Shown: positions 17,182-25,264 of the stretch, piece after piece
Numbering within the stretch: the first letter of the stretch is position 1
Layout of the letters: the number at the start of each line of letters is the position of its first letter
NCBI GenBank assembly: GCA_963850605.1
Contig: CAWKLX010000002.1
Span: 372,001-436,000 of the forward strand
Direction of reading: 5' to 3'
Origin: BOG-908 sp963850605
GTDB lineage: Bacteria; Pseudomonadota; Alphaproteobacteria; Acetobacterales; Acetobacteraceae
DNA: 64,000 nt
Translations under genes and position numbers: made by a program
The notes under the pieces: model-generated
Databases searched by the model: none
What the model was told of the DNA's origin: nothing
What the model saw: only the letters and a program-made list of their open reading frames with translations

Positions 17182-18284
17182 GTCACTTCTTCCTCAAAAG
17201 GATTTTTGCCGGCCTGCGTTTCGCGATCGATCCGGGCACCCATGCTGTCGGCACTCGCATCGAGAAACAAGTCCGCCGCATCCTCCGCACGCCGGCGCGG
17301 CATTAGCCAGGTAGACCAGCCAAGCCGTCCCTGACGGCCCAACCGTATCGGCGGCACTTCATCGCGTTTCAGGATCAGGTTCACGTCCCATAGCGGCACG
17401 TCGCCGGCGTAATTGCGCACGATCGGTATCAGCTTGTGCAGGCTGCCGCCGCCCGGCAGCAGGCGCACATAATCGGCTAACCCCACCGGCCCCATGACGA
17501 TGCGGAATTTCTGCTGCTTGGTCCAAACCCTGCCACCCACCAGGGCGCCGCCGCCCAGCGTGCCCGTCTGCGGCCGGTCGCCTAACGCGGTGCGGTCGCA
17601 GACCGGCAAGGTCAGCCAGGCGCCAATGAAGCAATCCACCCGCACGGCCATGGTGAAAAACGATGACAGAATGGCCGCAAGCCCTTCGGCGTGACGGGTC
17701 TGGTTCGCGAAGCGGCCGGCGAAATGCAGCTTCGTGAGGTGCGGCATGGCGTCACGGTCGCGCAACGACTCCATGCCCAGCCCGCACAGCGCGCCGACAT
17801 ACTGGGCGAAGCGATCCTCGTCCGGCCGGTCGAAACTCAGCGTGGGCCGGCTATCCGCCCAGGCACGCCAGAGTAGCGAGAGCGCGCGGTGGTGGAAGAT
17901 GTCGGCGAAACGCTGCAATGTCGGATCACGAAAATTCCGCCGCCGGTCACGCGCATATTCCGTCAGGTGCAGCGGCAGCGGACCATCCGGCCCGAACAGT
18001 CCGAAGAAATTCACGACGACGCGCGGCGGCCGGCCGTCCAGCCCGGGTTCCACGGCAGCCAGCGAGGCCGGTGCGAACTGCACGCCCGGTTCCTGCGCCA
18101 GACGCACCGCATCCTGACCTGGCCGCGCGCTGCGGCCCAGGCGCGGGCGGTCCGCGAACGCCGCTTCCAGCAGGCGCATTGCCTGATAAAAACCCATCTG
18201 CCAGGGCCGCTCGGCAATATGCGCGAGCGGGTCCGTCACGGTAGGCGCTACAGCGTCGAGCGCAGGCCCGTCCGCATCGGCCAT
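17178..18284 (-). CDS. tssG: TssG baseplate protein
   Basis: TssG forms the baseplate wedge with two copies of TssF and one TssE. The 368-residue product shows the family start, with PWQMGFYQAMRLLEAAF and a conserved RLGRSARPGQDAVRLAQEP, then VNFFGLFGPDGPLPLHLTE, one of the most recognisable TssG motifs. The gene begins 37 bases inside tssF and its stop overlaps tssH by four bases, so translation of tssF, tssG and tssH is probably coupled. Length and motifs are normal. Confidence 0.94.
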   Translation of the reverse strand: MADADGPALDAVAPTVTDPLAHIAERPWQMGFYQAMRLLEAAFADRPRLGRSARPGQDAVRLAQEPGVQFAPASLAAVEPGLDGRPPRVVVNFFGLFGPDGPLPLHLTEYARDRRRNFRDPTLQRFADIFHHRALSLLWRAWADSRPTLSFDRPDEDRFAQYVGALCGLGMESLRDRDAMPHLTKLHFAGRFANQTRHAEGLAAILSSFFTMAVRVDCFIGAWLTLPVCDRTALGDRPQTGTLGGGALVGGRVWTKQQKFRIVMGPVGLADYVRLLPGGGSLHKLIPIVRNYAGDVPLWDVNLILKRDEVPPIRLGRQGRLGWSTWLMPRRRAEDAADLFLDASADSMGARIDRETQAGKNPFEEEVT

Positions 18285-20125
18285 CGCATCACCTCCACCC
18301 GGTCGGCATCCTTCATCACCGTTTCGATAAAACCATTGATCGACACGTATTTCGCAAAAAAAGCGTCCAGCACGGCCGCCAACAGCACGCCGCCGGCGCC
18401 GCCGAACGGCGCCTCGTCGATCGTCAGCGTCACCTCAAGCCCCCTGCCGGCGGTCACCGGCCCCGCACCGGGGATACGGCGCACAATCGGGGTAGCGTGC
18501 ACGGACAGCAATCCTTCGAGTTGTCGCGCCGCCACCCCGTCGGCCCCAGGCACGTACAGCCCCAACAATTCGCGCAGCGCGGCCGCGCCATGCAGCGCGT
18601 CCGTATCCGTCAGGCTTAGGTAATTCAGCCCGAGATGCGAGATGAACCGCCACGCATACGCACCGTCGCCGCGGCACGGGCGCGGCGCCGTCGGCCCCAC
18701 CACGCACCGCACGGAGGCGACAGGCGCGCTGACCACCAGGGTGAAATCGGTGTGCTGCTTGCCCGTCGGCATCGACAGCGGCAGGTCGCGGTTGGTGCAG
18801 AGCAGGTCCAGCCCCAATTGCCGCAGCTCGTGGCGATACGGTGCCGCCTCCGGATCGACCAGCGAGACCAGCATGTCATGCCCGAGATAACTCGAGCGCG
18901 GCCCGCGCTGGCGGCTGCGGCTGGAGAGCAGGCGCGGCTGGCGGCGTAGCATGTAGTAGCTGCGGTGGTCCGGGTTACGGCTCAGATCGTTGCAGGCGTA
19001 GAATGGCAGGAAAGGCTGCGGCGCGCTGCCATCGGCGGCGTAGCCCTCGATGCCTTCGACTGAAAACACTTCGTAATCCAGCGGCCGCATGCGGTCCGGC
19101 ACGACAAGCTGCTCCGCCTCGCCTGCCGCGATGTTCACCCGGTCGGATCGGCGCGCAAACAGATTGATTGCCGGCGTGCAGAACAGGCACAGATTGTCCG
19201 GCCCGAAACCTGCCGCCAGCGACGGCTCGGCGCGGTTGAGCAGAATGATGATGTCCAGCTCGTGGCCGGTGCAGCGGCGCGCTGCCGGGGCCAAGCCGGT
19301 CAGCTCCATGAACAGGAACCGCTCCGGCATGGCAAAGTATTCCTGCAGCAGCCGATAGCCGTCGAAGGATTGCGGCGCCGGCGGCAGCAGCGCCTCGCCG
19401 GCTTCGAACCCCAGGCCGCGTAGGGCGCTGGCGGGCAGCCGCTCCTGCCAGGGCAGCGGTCGCTCGGCGGGGCGCACGTAGATGGCCGTTACATTGGCCA
19501 GAAGCTGTTCATACAGCCTTGCGCGCGCACCCTCCGGGCCGCCCAAAAACATCGGCAGGCTGGCCAGCGCGATTTTCGAAAACCCGGCCTCGCCGAGCGC
19601 GCGCAGGCGCAGGCGTATGGCCGCCTTCACCCCACGCTGCTCATAGAGGCGGAAAGCGGCCAGGGCGGCCGGCGAGGCGATGTATTCGGCCTCCGACACC
19701 TCGATCGGCAGCAGGTGCACGTCATGCGCGGTGCGGAATTCACAATTGGTCTGATCCTCCGTGCCGAGCAGGCTGCGCAGCTCGGTGCCCCGCGGCAGGC
19801 GCGCACCCTGCGGCATGGCGCGCAAGGCCGCATCCGGCGCAAGCCGCACCACCGCCATCGACGGCGTGGGGGCCGCATAATGCGGATAGACCATGTGCAG
19901 CAAAGACTGGGTGAATGTCGGAAACTCCGACTCCATTTTCAGCTGGATGCGCGCCGTCAGGAACGCGAAACCCTCTAGCAGCCGTTCCACGTAGGGGTCG
20001 GCGACTTCCAGGCTGCCCAAATCCAGCCTGCGTGCCACCTTCGGGAATTCGCGCGAGAATTCTGTGCCCATGTCACGCAGGTAGGCGAGCTCGGTCTCGT
20101 ACAGCCGCAGCAACCGCGGATCCAT
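18248..20125 (-). CDS. tssF: TssF baseplate protein
   Basis: TssF is the main baseplate wedge protein, two copies per wedge, binding TssG, TssK and TssE. The 625-residue product has the typical start LLRLYETELAYLRDMGTEF, then FPKVARRLDL and DPYVERLLEGFAFLTARI, all family hallmarks. LLHMVYPHYAAPTPS follows, another conserved stretch. The start ATG overlaps the tssE stop as ATGA and the 3-prime end overlaps tssG by 37 bases. I see no frame damage. Confidence 0.95.
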   Translation of the reverse strand: MDPRLLRLYETELAYLRDMGTEFSREFPKVARRLDLGSLEVADPYVERLLEGFAFLTARIQLKMESEFPTFTQSLLHMVYPHYAAPTPSMAVVRLAPDAALRAMPQGARLPRGTELRSLLGTEDQTNCEFRTAHDVHLLPIEVSEAEYIASPAALAAFRLYEQRGVKAAIRLRLRALGEAGFSKIALASLPMFLGGPEGARARLYEQLLANVTAIYVRPAERPLPWQERLPASALRGLGFEAGEALLPPAPQSFDGYRLLQEYFAMPERFLFMELTGLAPAARRCTGHELDIIILLNRAEPSLAAGFGPDNLCLFCTPAINLFARRSDRVNIAAGEAEQLVVPDRMRPLDYEVFSVEGIEGYAADGSAPQPFLPFYACNDLSRNPDHRSYYMLRRQPRLLSSRSRQRGPRSSYLGHDMLVSLVDPEAAPYRHELRQLGLDLLCTNRDLPLSMPTGKQHTDFTLVVSAPVASVRCVVGPTAPRPCRGDGAYAWRFISHLGLNYLSLTDTDALHGAAALRELLGLYVPGADGVAARQLEGLLSVHATPIVRRIPGAGPVTAGRGLEVTLTIDEAPFGGAGGVLLAAVLDAFFAKYVSINGFIETVMKDADRVEVMRWPMRTGLRSTL

Positions 20126-20628
20126 CAGCCGCGCACTTTCGTATCGGTCACCACGGTCAGCCGGGTTTCCAGCTCGATGCTGGTTTCTAGGAAGAGCTGC
20201 TGGGGCACAGGCTGGGCCCAGAGCTCCCCGGAGATTTCGAAGACCAGGGTGGGGAGGAAATCCTCGTCGCGCGAGGGGCGGGCGCGCACCCGCACGGTAT
20301 CTGGGCGGATGCGTGGTTCGAAGGTGCGGATCGCGTCCGCCAGCAGCGTTTCCAGCCCGGCGCCATCGGCGCCCACCAGGCCGGCGAAGCCCGGCACGCC
20401 GAAATTGAGCGTAGAGCGCGCGGCGCGCGGTGTTTCGGAGAAATCCTCGCCACCGGCCATGTTGGTGGTGTTCAGCAGCCAGGCCAAGTCGCGCAGGACC
20501 GCCTGCCGTAACTGCTGCATTGTCAAAGTCTGCTGGTCCAGGCTTTCACGACGCTGGTCTGGCGCGTGGTCGGTCAGCCGGTCGAGCAGCGAGGGTTGCA
20601 GGCGCTCGCCTCTGGCTGGTTCGGCCAT
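20125..20628 (-). CDS. tssE: TssE gp25-like baseplate protein
   Basis: TssE is the gp25-like protein that starts sheath polymerisation on the baseplate. The 167-residue product shows LLDRLTD near the start, the QLRQAVLRDLAWLLNTT helix, STLNFGVPGFAG, and in the second half a charged EPRIRPDTVRVRA-like segment. These match gp25/TssE order: a DL..LLNT helix, then a Y/FG(I/V)P loop, then strand and helix with conserved Arg. It starts four bases after the tagJ stop and overlaps tssF by ATGA. Confidence 0.93.
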   Translation of the reverse strand: MAEPARGERLQPSLLDRLTDHAPDQRRESLDQQTLTMQQLRQAVLRDLAWLLNTTNMAGGEDFSETPRAARSTLNFGVPGFAGLVGADGAGLETLLADAIRTFEPRIRPDTVRVRARPSRDEDFLPTLVFEISGELWAQPVPQQLFLETSIELETRLTVVTDTKVRG

Positions 20629-20632
20629 CGTC

Positions 20633-21437
20633 TCAGGCGGCTTCCGCTTGGGCCTCTGCCACCTCGAGCCGGCGAAGATCCATCAACGCCACCTCCGCGC
20701 CCGCGTCGGTGGTGAGCATGCGTTGCCCGGTGCCCAAAAACCAATCGCCATGTTCATGCCATTCAGTGCTGCGCGACAGGGCTTGAGCCGCTCCGGCGGA
20801 CGCCGATCCCGGGTAGCGGGTGGGGATGAAGCCGGACGCACGACCGCCATTGGCCCAGGTGAAATCGGCCGGCATCCACACCTGGTCGCGCAGATCGGCC
20901 GGCGGCTCCAGCGAGACCTGGCGCAGGCGGGTGAACGGGATCCAGAAATACCTGCCGTCCACGAAGGCTTCGAGCATGGGACCAAGGCGCGGGTCGGCGT
21001 CTGCGATCCAGGTGAATTCCTGGCCGTCCAGCGTGCCCGCCGCGGCCGGTGCCTGATCGAACGCCTGGTCGCGCAGGCTGGCTGCCTGGTCCGGGTTGCC
21101 GGCGGACAGGAGCCGGTTGGCTTCCACCAGCAGCGACATCCAGGGGGCAGGCTCGCCGAACACGGTGGGTGTGCTTTGGCCGGCGAACACGCGTTCGCGC
21201 AGCATTTCGCAGCGTATGGTGGCTTGGTAGGCCTGCGCCATCGGTGTGGCGAGCGGATCGAGTTCGGCGGCTACCGCGAGCTGGGTGAGTGCACGGTCCC
21301 ACTCGGCGGTCACGCAGAAGAGTTGGAACAGGAAGGTACGCAGCTTGGCGTCTCGCGGGCTGCGGCGCACTTCCTGTTTCAGCATGTTCACCGCTACCGG
21401 AAACATCGCCCGACCGCAAAACATCGCGCGCGTCCAC
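20633..21437 (-). CDS. tagJ: TagJ (ImpE family), 5-prime frameshift
   Basis: TagJ/ImpE binds TssB and is thought to assist sheath recycling. From residue 10 onward the long frame matches ImpE: SPRDAKLRTFLFQLFCVTAE, WDRALTQLAVAAELD, then the C-terminal ImpE domain with FVDGRYFWIPF and EWHEHGDWFLGTGQR. The normal ImpE N-terminus is in another frame: a GTG at 21437, with GGAG upstream, encodes DARDVLRSGDVSG, which continues as AVNMLKQEV once one base near 21395-21400 is removed. The uninterrupted frame begins at ATG 21424. If the frameshift is real, a slightly shortened protein could still be made from that ATG. It sits between broken hcp and tssE. Confidence 0.85.
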
Positions 21438-21479
21438 CGTTCTACTCCGGAGGTAATAGCGAATAAAAGGGGCTGCTTA

Positions 21480-22065
21480 TCAGCCTTTGTAGTTGATCGT
21501 GAAGGTGGGATCGCTTGGCCGGATATTTTTGGTACGATCCCACATGGCCGGGTTTTGCGTTTTCAAGCGAGCCATCCGGATTTCTGCAGGGCATAGCGGA
21601 GCAGCGAAACCGCCATACTCGAATGGAGACCTCTTCTTTTGGACTGGTCTCATCATGGCTGTACGAGATCGTCTTGACGGCAGCTAGCTTGAAATCGAAG
21701 CGCAAGAAAACAAAGCCGGACGGTATCGCCGCCGCCAGACTTCCGCAGGGCCAAGGCAACGTTCTTGAACGGGTGTGCCGGAGCAGGCCAGATTAAAGAA
21801 AATCGGCGATGCCTTGTCGATCTTGCGCGTAAAGCTGAATTCCTTGAAGTCAACTCGACCCGCGCCTGTGCCGCCGCTTTGGCTGCCGATGTTCAGCGTC
21901 TGCTCGATGCTGAGCTGGCTCCACTCGTCGATCTCGAAGACCTTTCCCGCCTGAGTCTTTCCCAGATCATGCGGTGCTCCTGTTCTTACTGAAATCGACG
22001 GTGGACTCGCAGTCAGAAAGGCCTCCCGTGTATCGCTGAAAGGTCATATATGCGTCGATCGCCAT
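21480..22065 (-). pseudogene. hcp: Hcp tube protein gene, broken by several frameshifts
   Basis: Hcp hexamers form the T6SS inner tube and carry small effectors. The gene starts at ATG 22065 with AGGAGTGG upstream and begins MAIDAYMTFQ, a typical Hcp start. The family sequence then continues in pieces across all three frames. First comes STVDFSKN, then KVFEIDEWSQLSIEQTLNIG and TRKIDKASPIFFNLACSGTP. The third piece is FKNVALALRKSGGG and the fourth is FLRFDFKLAAVKTISYSHDE. The last is WDRTKNIRPSDPTFTINYKG, ending at TGA 21480. At least four frame changes are needed (near 21970, 21775, 21735 and 21615). As it stands it cannot make Hcp. Either this stretch is badly sequenced or Hcp comes from another locus. 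Confidence 0.9.
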
Positions 22066-22110
22066 GTCACGTCCACTCCTGATGTATGGTGTACTGGGTA
22101 AGAAGGTGGC

Positions 22111-23596
22111 CTACTTCGGCATGCGTGAGACCAGCCTAAGGGAGACGTTTATGCCTTCGAGCTGGTAGTGAGGTTTTAAGAAGAATTTAGCGCTGTAGTA
22201 GCCGGGGTTTTCCTCATTTTCGGCTAGCTCCACCTCGCCGGCCGCGAGCGGGTGAGTGGCCTTGAATTCCTCGGGTGAATTATCGGGGTCGCTATCGACA
22301 TACCTGTTCAGCCAAGTCTGCAGCCAGATCTGTAATTGAGCTTTTGTCTTCGTAGCGCCAACCTTGTCACGCACCATACATTTCAGGTAGTGTGCGAAAG
22401 CGGCACGTTGCAAACATATAAGGCAGTCGCGCTGCAAGGTTCGCGTTCGCCGTTGCTGCAGGGTCATCATATTCCTGCGGCTTTTGCAGCGATTGCGCAC
22501 CGATGAACGCCGCAAGATCGCTGTTCTTCTTGTGTATTAGAGGCATGAAGCCGTTCTTGGCCAGCTCCGCCTCCCGGCGGTCGCTGATGGCGATCTCTGT
22601 CGGGCATTTCATTGCGACACCGCCGTCATCGGTCGGGAACGTATAGGCCGGCAATCCTTCCACCGCACCACCGCTCTCGATGCCGCGTATCCGGGTCGTC
22701 CAGCCATACAACTTGAAGGCGCGCGTAATGTTGGTGGCCATTGCATAGGCAGAATTCGCCCAGGTGAAAGACGAACTGTCGGCGCCGTTCACATCTTCTT
22801 CGAACGCAAATTCATCGACGGGTTCGGTCTTTGCTCCATATGGCAGACGCGACAGAAAGCGGGGCATCGCCAAGCCGATGTAGCGGGCATCCTCGCTCTC
22901 ACGCAGCGACTTCCAGGCCGCATACTCCGGGGTCTGAAAGATCTTCGTCAGGTCGCGCGGGTTGGCGAGTTCATTCCAGCTTTCCATCTGCATCACCGCG
23001 GGCGCGGCGGCTGCGATGAACGGGGCGTGCGCGCCGGCCGCGACACCTGCAATATCACCCAATAGCTGCGTGTCCATCGGGCTGTGATCGAAATAGTAGT
23101 CGCCGACGAGAAGACCGAACGGCTCTCCGCCAAACTGGCCGTATTCCTCTTCATAAATCTTTTTGAAGATCGGGCTCTGGTCCCAGGCCGTCCCACGGAA
23201 CTTTTTCAGCGTCTTGCCGAGGTCCTTCTTGGAGATATTGAGGACCTTGATCTTCAGCGTCTCGTCGGTTTCGGTGTTGTTGACGAGGTAATGCAGACCG
23301 CGCCATGCGGCTTCGACCTGCTGGAAGTCCTCGGTGTGCATGATCAAATTGACCTGCTCGGTGAGCTTGCGGTCGATGGCCGCGATCATCTGCTCGATCG
23401 AGACCAGGGCCTCGCCGCTGATCAGCGCGGTGTTGGTCAGCGCCTGCTGCGCCAGCGTCTGGACCGCGGTCTCGATTGCGTCCCGCGCCCGGTCGCTTTT
23501 GGGTTTGAATTCCTGCCGCAGCAGCGAGGCGAAATCGCTGCCGTCTTGCGTGAGGACGCCCGCTTCCGCCTGTGTCCCGAGTTGCGCGCCGGACAT
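22111..23596 (-). CDS. tssC: TssC sheath large subunit, frameshifted near the C-terminus
   Basis: TssC pairs with TssB to build the contractile sheath. Residues 1-400 are intact, with FQQVEAAWRGLHYLV, GLLVGDYYFDHSP, YIGLAMPRFLSRLPYGAKT and ATANANLAARLPYMFATCRF. The frame then shifts near 22395 by one extra base. The remaining conserved C-terminus (AHYLKCMVRDKVG to HYQLEGINVSLRLVSRMP) follows in the next frame to the stop at 22111. Corrected length is 494 residues, normal for TssC. As read, the protein ends at 22367 with 409 residues and lacks the strands that interlock neighbouring sheath rings, which would disable the system if real. It begins three bases after tssB. Confidence 0.93.
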
Positions 23597-23599
23597 GCT

Positions 23600-24124
23600 T
23601 CAGCCCTCCTTCTCGGCGGAAGACGCGTCGGTAGGCTTGGGTGCGGTAGCCAGGGTCGCCAGCAGCGCCGGGTCGGCGAGCACCTTGCCGATCAGCTCCT
23701 CGGCGCCGGTCTTGCCGTCCATGTAGGTCATCAAGTTCGATAGTTGCGTGCGGGCTTCCAGCAGCTTGTTGAGCACATCGACCTTGCGCGCGACCGCGGC
23801 CGGCGAAAAATCGTCCATGCTTTCGAAGGTGATATCGACGGCGAGATTGCCCTCGCCGGTGAGTGTATTGGGGACCGTGAAGGCCACGCGCGGCTTCATC
23901 GACTTCAGCCGTTCGTCGAAATTGTCGACGTCTATTTCGAGCATCTTGCGATCGGCCACCGCGGGCAGCGGCTCGGACGGCTTTCCGGACAGGTCGGACA
24001 TCACGCCCACGACGAAGGGCAGTTGCACCTTCTTCTCGGACCCGTACGTCTCGACATCGTACTCGATCTGCACACGCGGCGCCCGGTTTCGGGCGATGAA
24101 TTTCTGACTGCTTGCCTTGGCCAC
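23600..24124 (-). CDS. tssB: TssB sheath small subunit
   Basis: TssB pairs with TssC in the sheath. The 174-residue product has QKFIARNRAPRVQIEYDVE at the start, then LPFVVGVMSDLSGK, EIDVDNFDERL, FESMDDFSPAAVARKV and a helical C-terminus. These are the standard TssB landmarks in order. I chose the GTG at 24124, which has GAGGTGG just upstream and yields the usual short start; another GTG two codons earlier (24130) is possible. tssC follows after three bases. Confidence 0.93.
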   Translation of the reverse strand: MAKASSQKFIARNRAPRVQIEYDVETYGSEKKVQLPFVVGVMSDLSGKPSEPLPAVADRKMLEIDVDNFDERLKSMKPRVAFTVPNTLTGEGNLAVDITFESMDDFSPAAVARKVDVLNKLLEARTQLSNLMTYMDGKTGAEELIGKVLADPALLATLATAPKPTDASSAEKEG

Positions 24125-24196
24125 GACCACCTCGGTTACGAACGATGTTGAAACGCTACGCCACGGTTGAATAAAGTGCAGAACCGACGGACGACA

Positions 24197-25264
24197 CTAC
24201 TCCCGGTTGCCCGCTATGTTCTGTGCTTGGCTTAAGCCGTCTGGCGCCAGATCGCGGAGAATTTCCATGAAATCCTTGTCGGCCAGACGTCGCGCGCGAT
24301 CGATAAGGAACGGCAACGGGCTGGATGGCTCGTAAGATTCATAATACGCCCGAACCAGGTCCAACAGCAAGATGGCATCGTTGCGCGTCGTGATCGGCCC
24401 GAGCGAAGACGCTGTCGCACGCGCCGTCTCGGGGTTTCCCGCGCGTGGCTGATAGGATGGCGTGTCGGCCTCCGTCATAACGTCCTCCACAGGCGGCTCG
24501 GCGGCGCTTGCCACTCCGGCCGGGATGTAGCGATCGACGAAGCGCTGCATGTCACGCAGCAATTTTTCCAATTCGGTGAAGTCGGGGCCGCTGCCGTGCC
24601 CGGCCTGCGCGTCGAAAGCCGCGGGAATCCCGCGTATGTCGGCCAGCGCGCCTGCCAATGCACCACGCACGATGTCCAGCCGCGCCGGCTCCGTCTCGCT
24701 GAAGGCCGCGCGAATTTCGGACTCCGTCAGCTTTGGGCGCCCGTCCTCCGGCTCGATCATGCCGTTCGTCACGGCAATGTCGCGCCACGACACCGTGCCC
24801 GCGCGGCGGGAGGCGGCCAGCGGCAAGTCGCGCAAGACCCGCACCACGCGCAGCGGCTCGGCCAGCCGCAGTAGCGCATTGGCACGCAGCGTCGGATCAA
24901 GGTCGTCCTCGGGATCGAGCGTGGGATGCACCGCCTCCCACCGCGTCTCGAGCAAGGTGCGTGTTACAGCCAGGATCTCCGCATACCCGGGCAACCCGCG
25001 CAGGTGCAGCCGCGCCACCGCCAAATGCGCCAGCACGCGCAAATCGTGCGTACGTTCGAGAAGGGCGGCCGCCTGTGCAGAGACCAGCTTCCAATCCGGG
25101 TCCTCGGCCGCAACGATCGTATCGCCGTATTGCTGCTCGGGCTTGCCGCGCGCTTCACGCTCCAGCGCGCCGAAATCGCCGTCGAACTCCAGGTTCTCGC
25201 CGCAGGGCGCATCAGCCGATACGTCCGCCAACAGCCCGGCTAGCTCGGATGACCCCTCAATCAC
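24197..25264 (-). CDS. tssA: TssA baseplate/cap protein, ImpA type
   Basis: TssA organises baseplate assembly and sheath priming. The 355-residue product has the ImpA N-terminal domain (DAPCGENLEFDGDFGALERE, then DPDWKLV with the following helical region) and a C-terminal ImpA helical part (NDAILLLDLVRAYYESYEPS, SPLPFLIDRARRL). It is on the short side for TssA, with no extra C-terminal VasJ-like extension. The start is a GTG at 25264 whose codon overlaps the TGA of the CHAT gene as GTGA; a longer frame to 25588 exists but only the part from 25264 looks like protein. tssB follows after 72 bases. Confidence 0.9.
   Translation of the reverse strand: MIEGSSELAGLLADVSADAPCGENLEFDGDFGALEREARGKPEQQYGDTIVAAEDPDWKLVSAQAAALLERTHDLRVLAHLAVARLHLRGLPGYAEILAVTRTLLETRWEAVHPTLDPEDDLDPTLRANALLRLAEPLRVVRVLRDLPLAASRRAGTVSWRDIAVTNGMIEPEDGRPKLTESEIRAAFSETEPARLDIVRGALAGALADIRGIPAAFDAQAGHGSGPDFTELEKLLRDMQRFVDRYIPAGVASAAEPPVEDVMTEADTPSYQPRAGNPETARATASSLGPITTRNDAILLLDLVRAYYESYEPSSPLPFLIDRARRLADKDFMEILRDLAPDGLSQAQNIAGNRE

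Noticed and set aside
15565..17334. 589-codon plus-strand frame opposite tssH
   Set aside because: His/Arg/Gln-rich translation with no domain; tssH on the other strand is complete and conserved.
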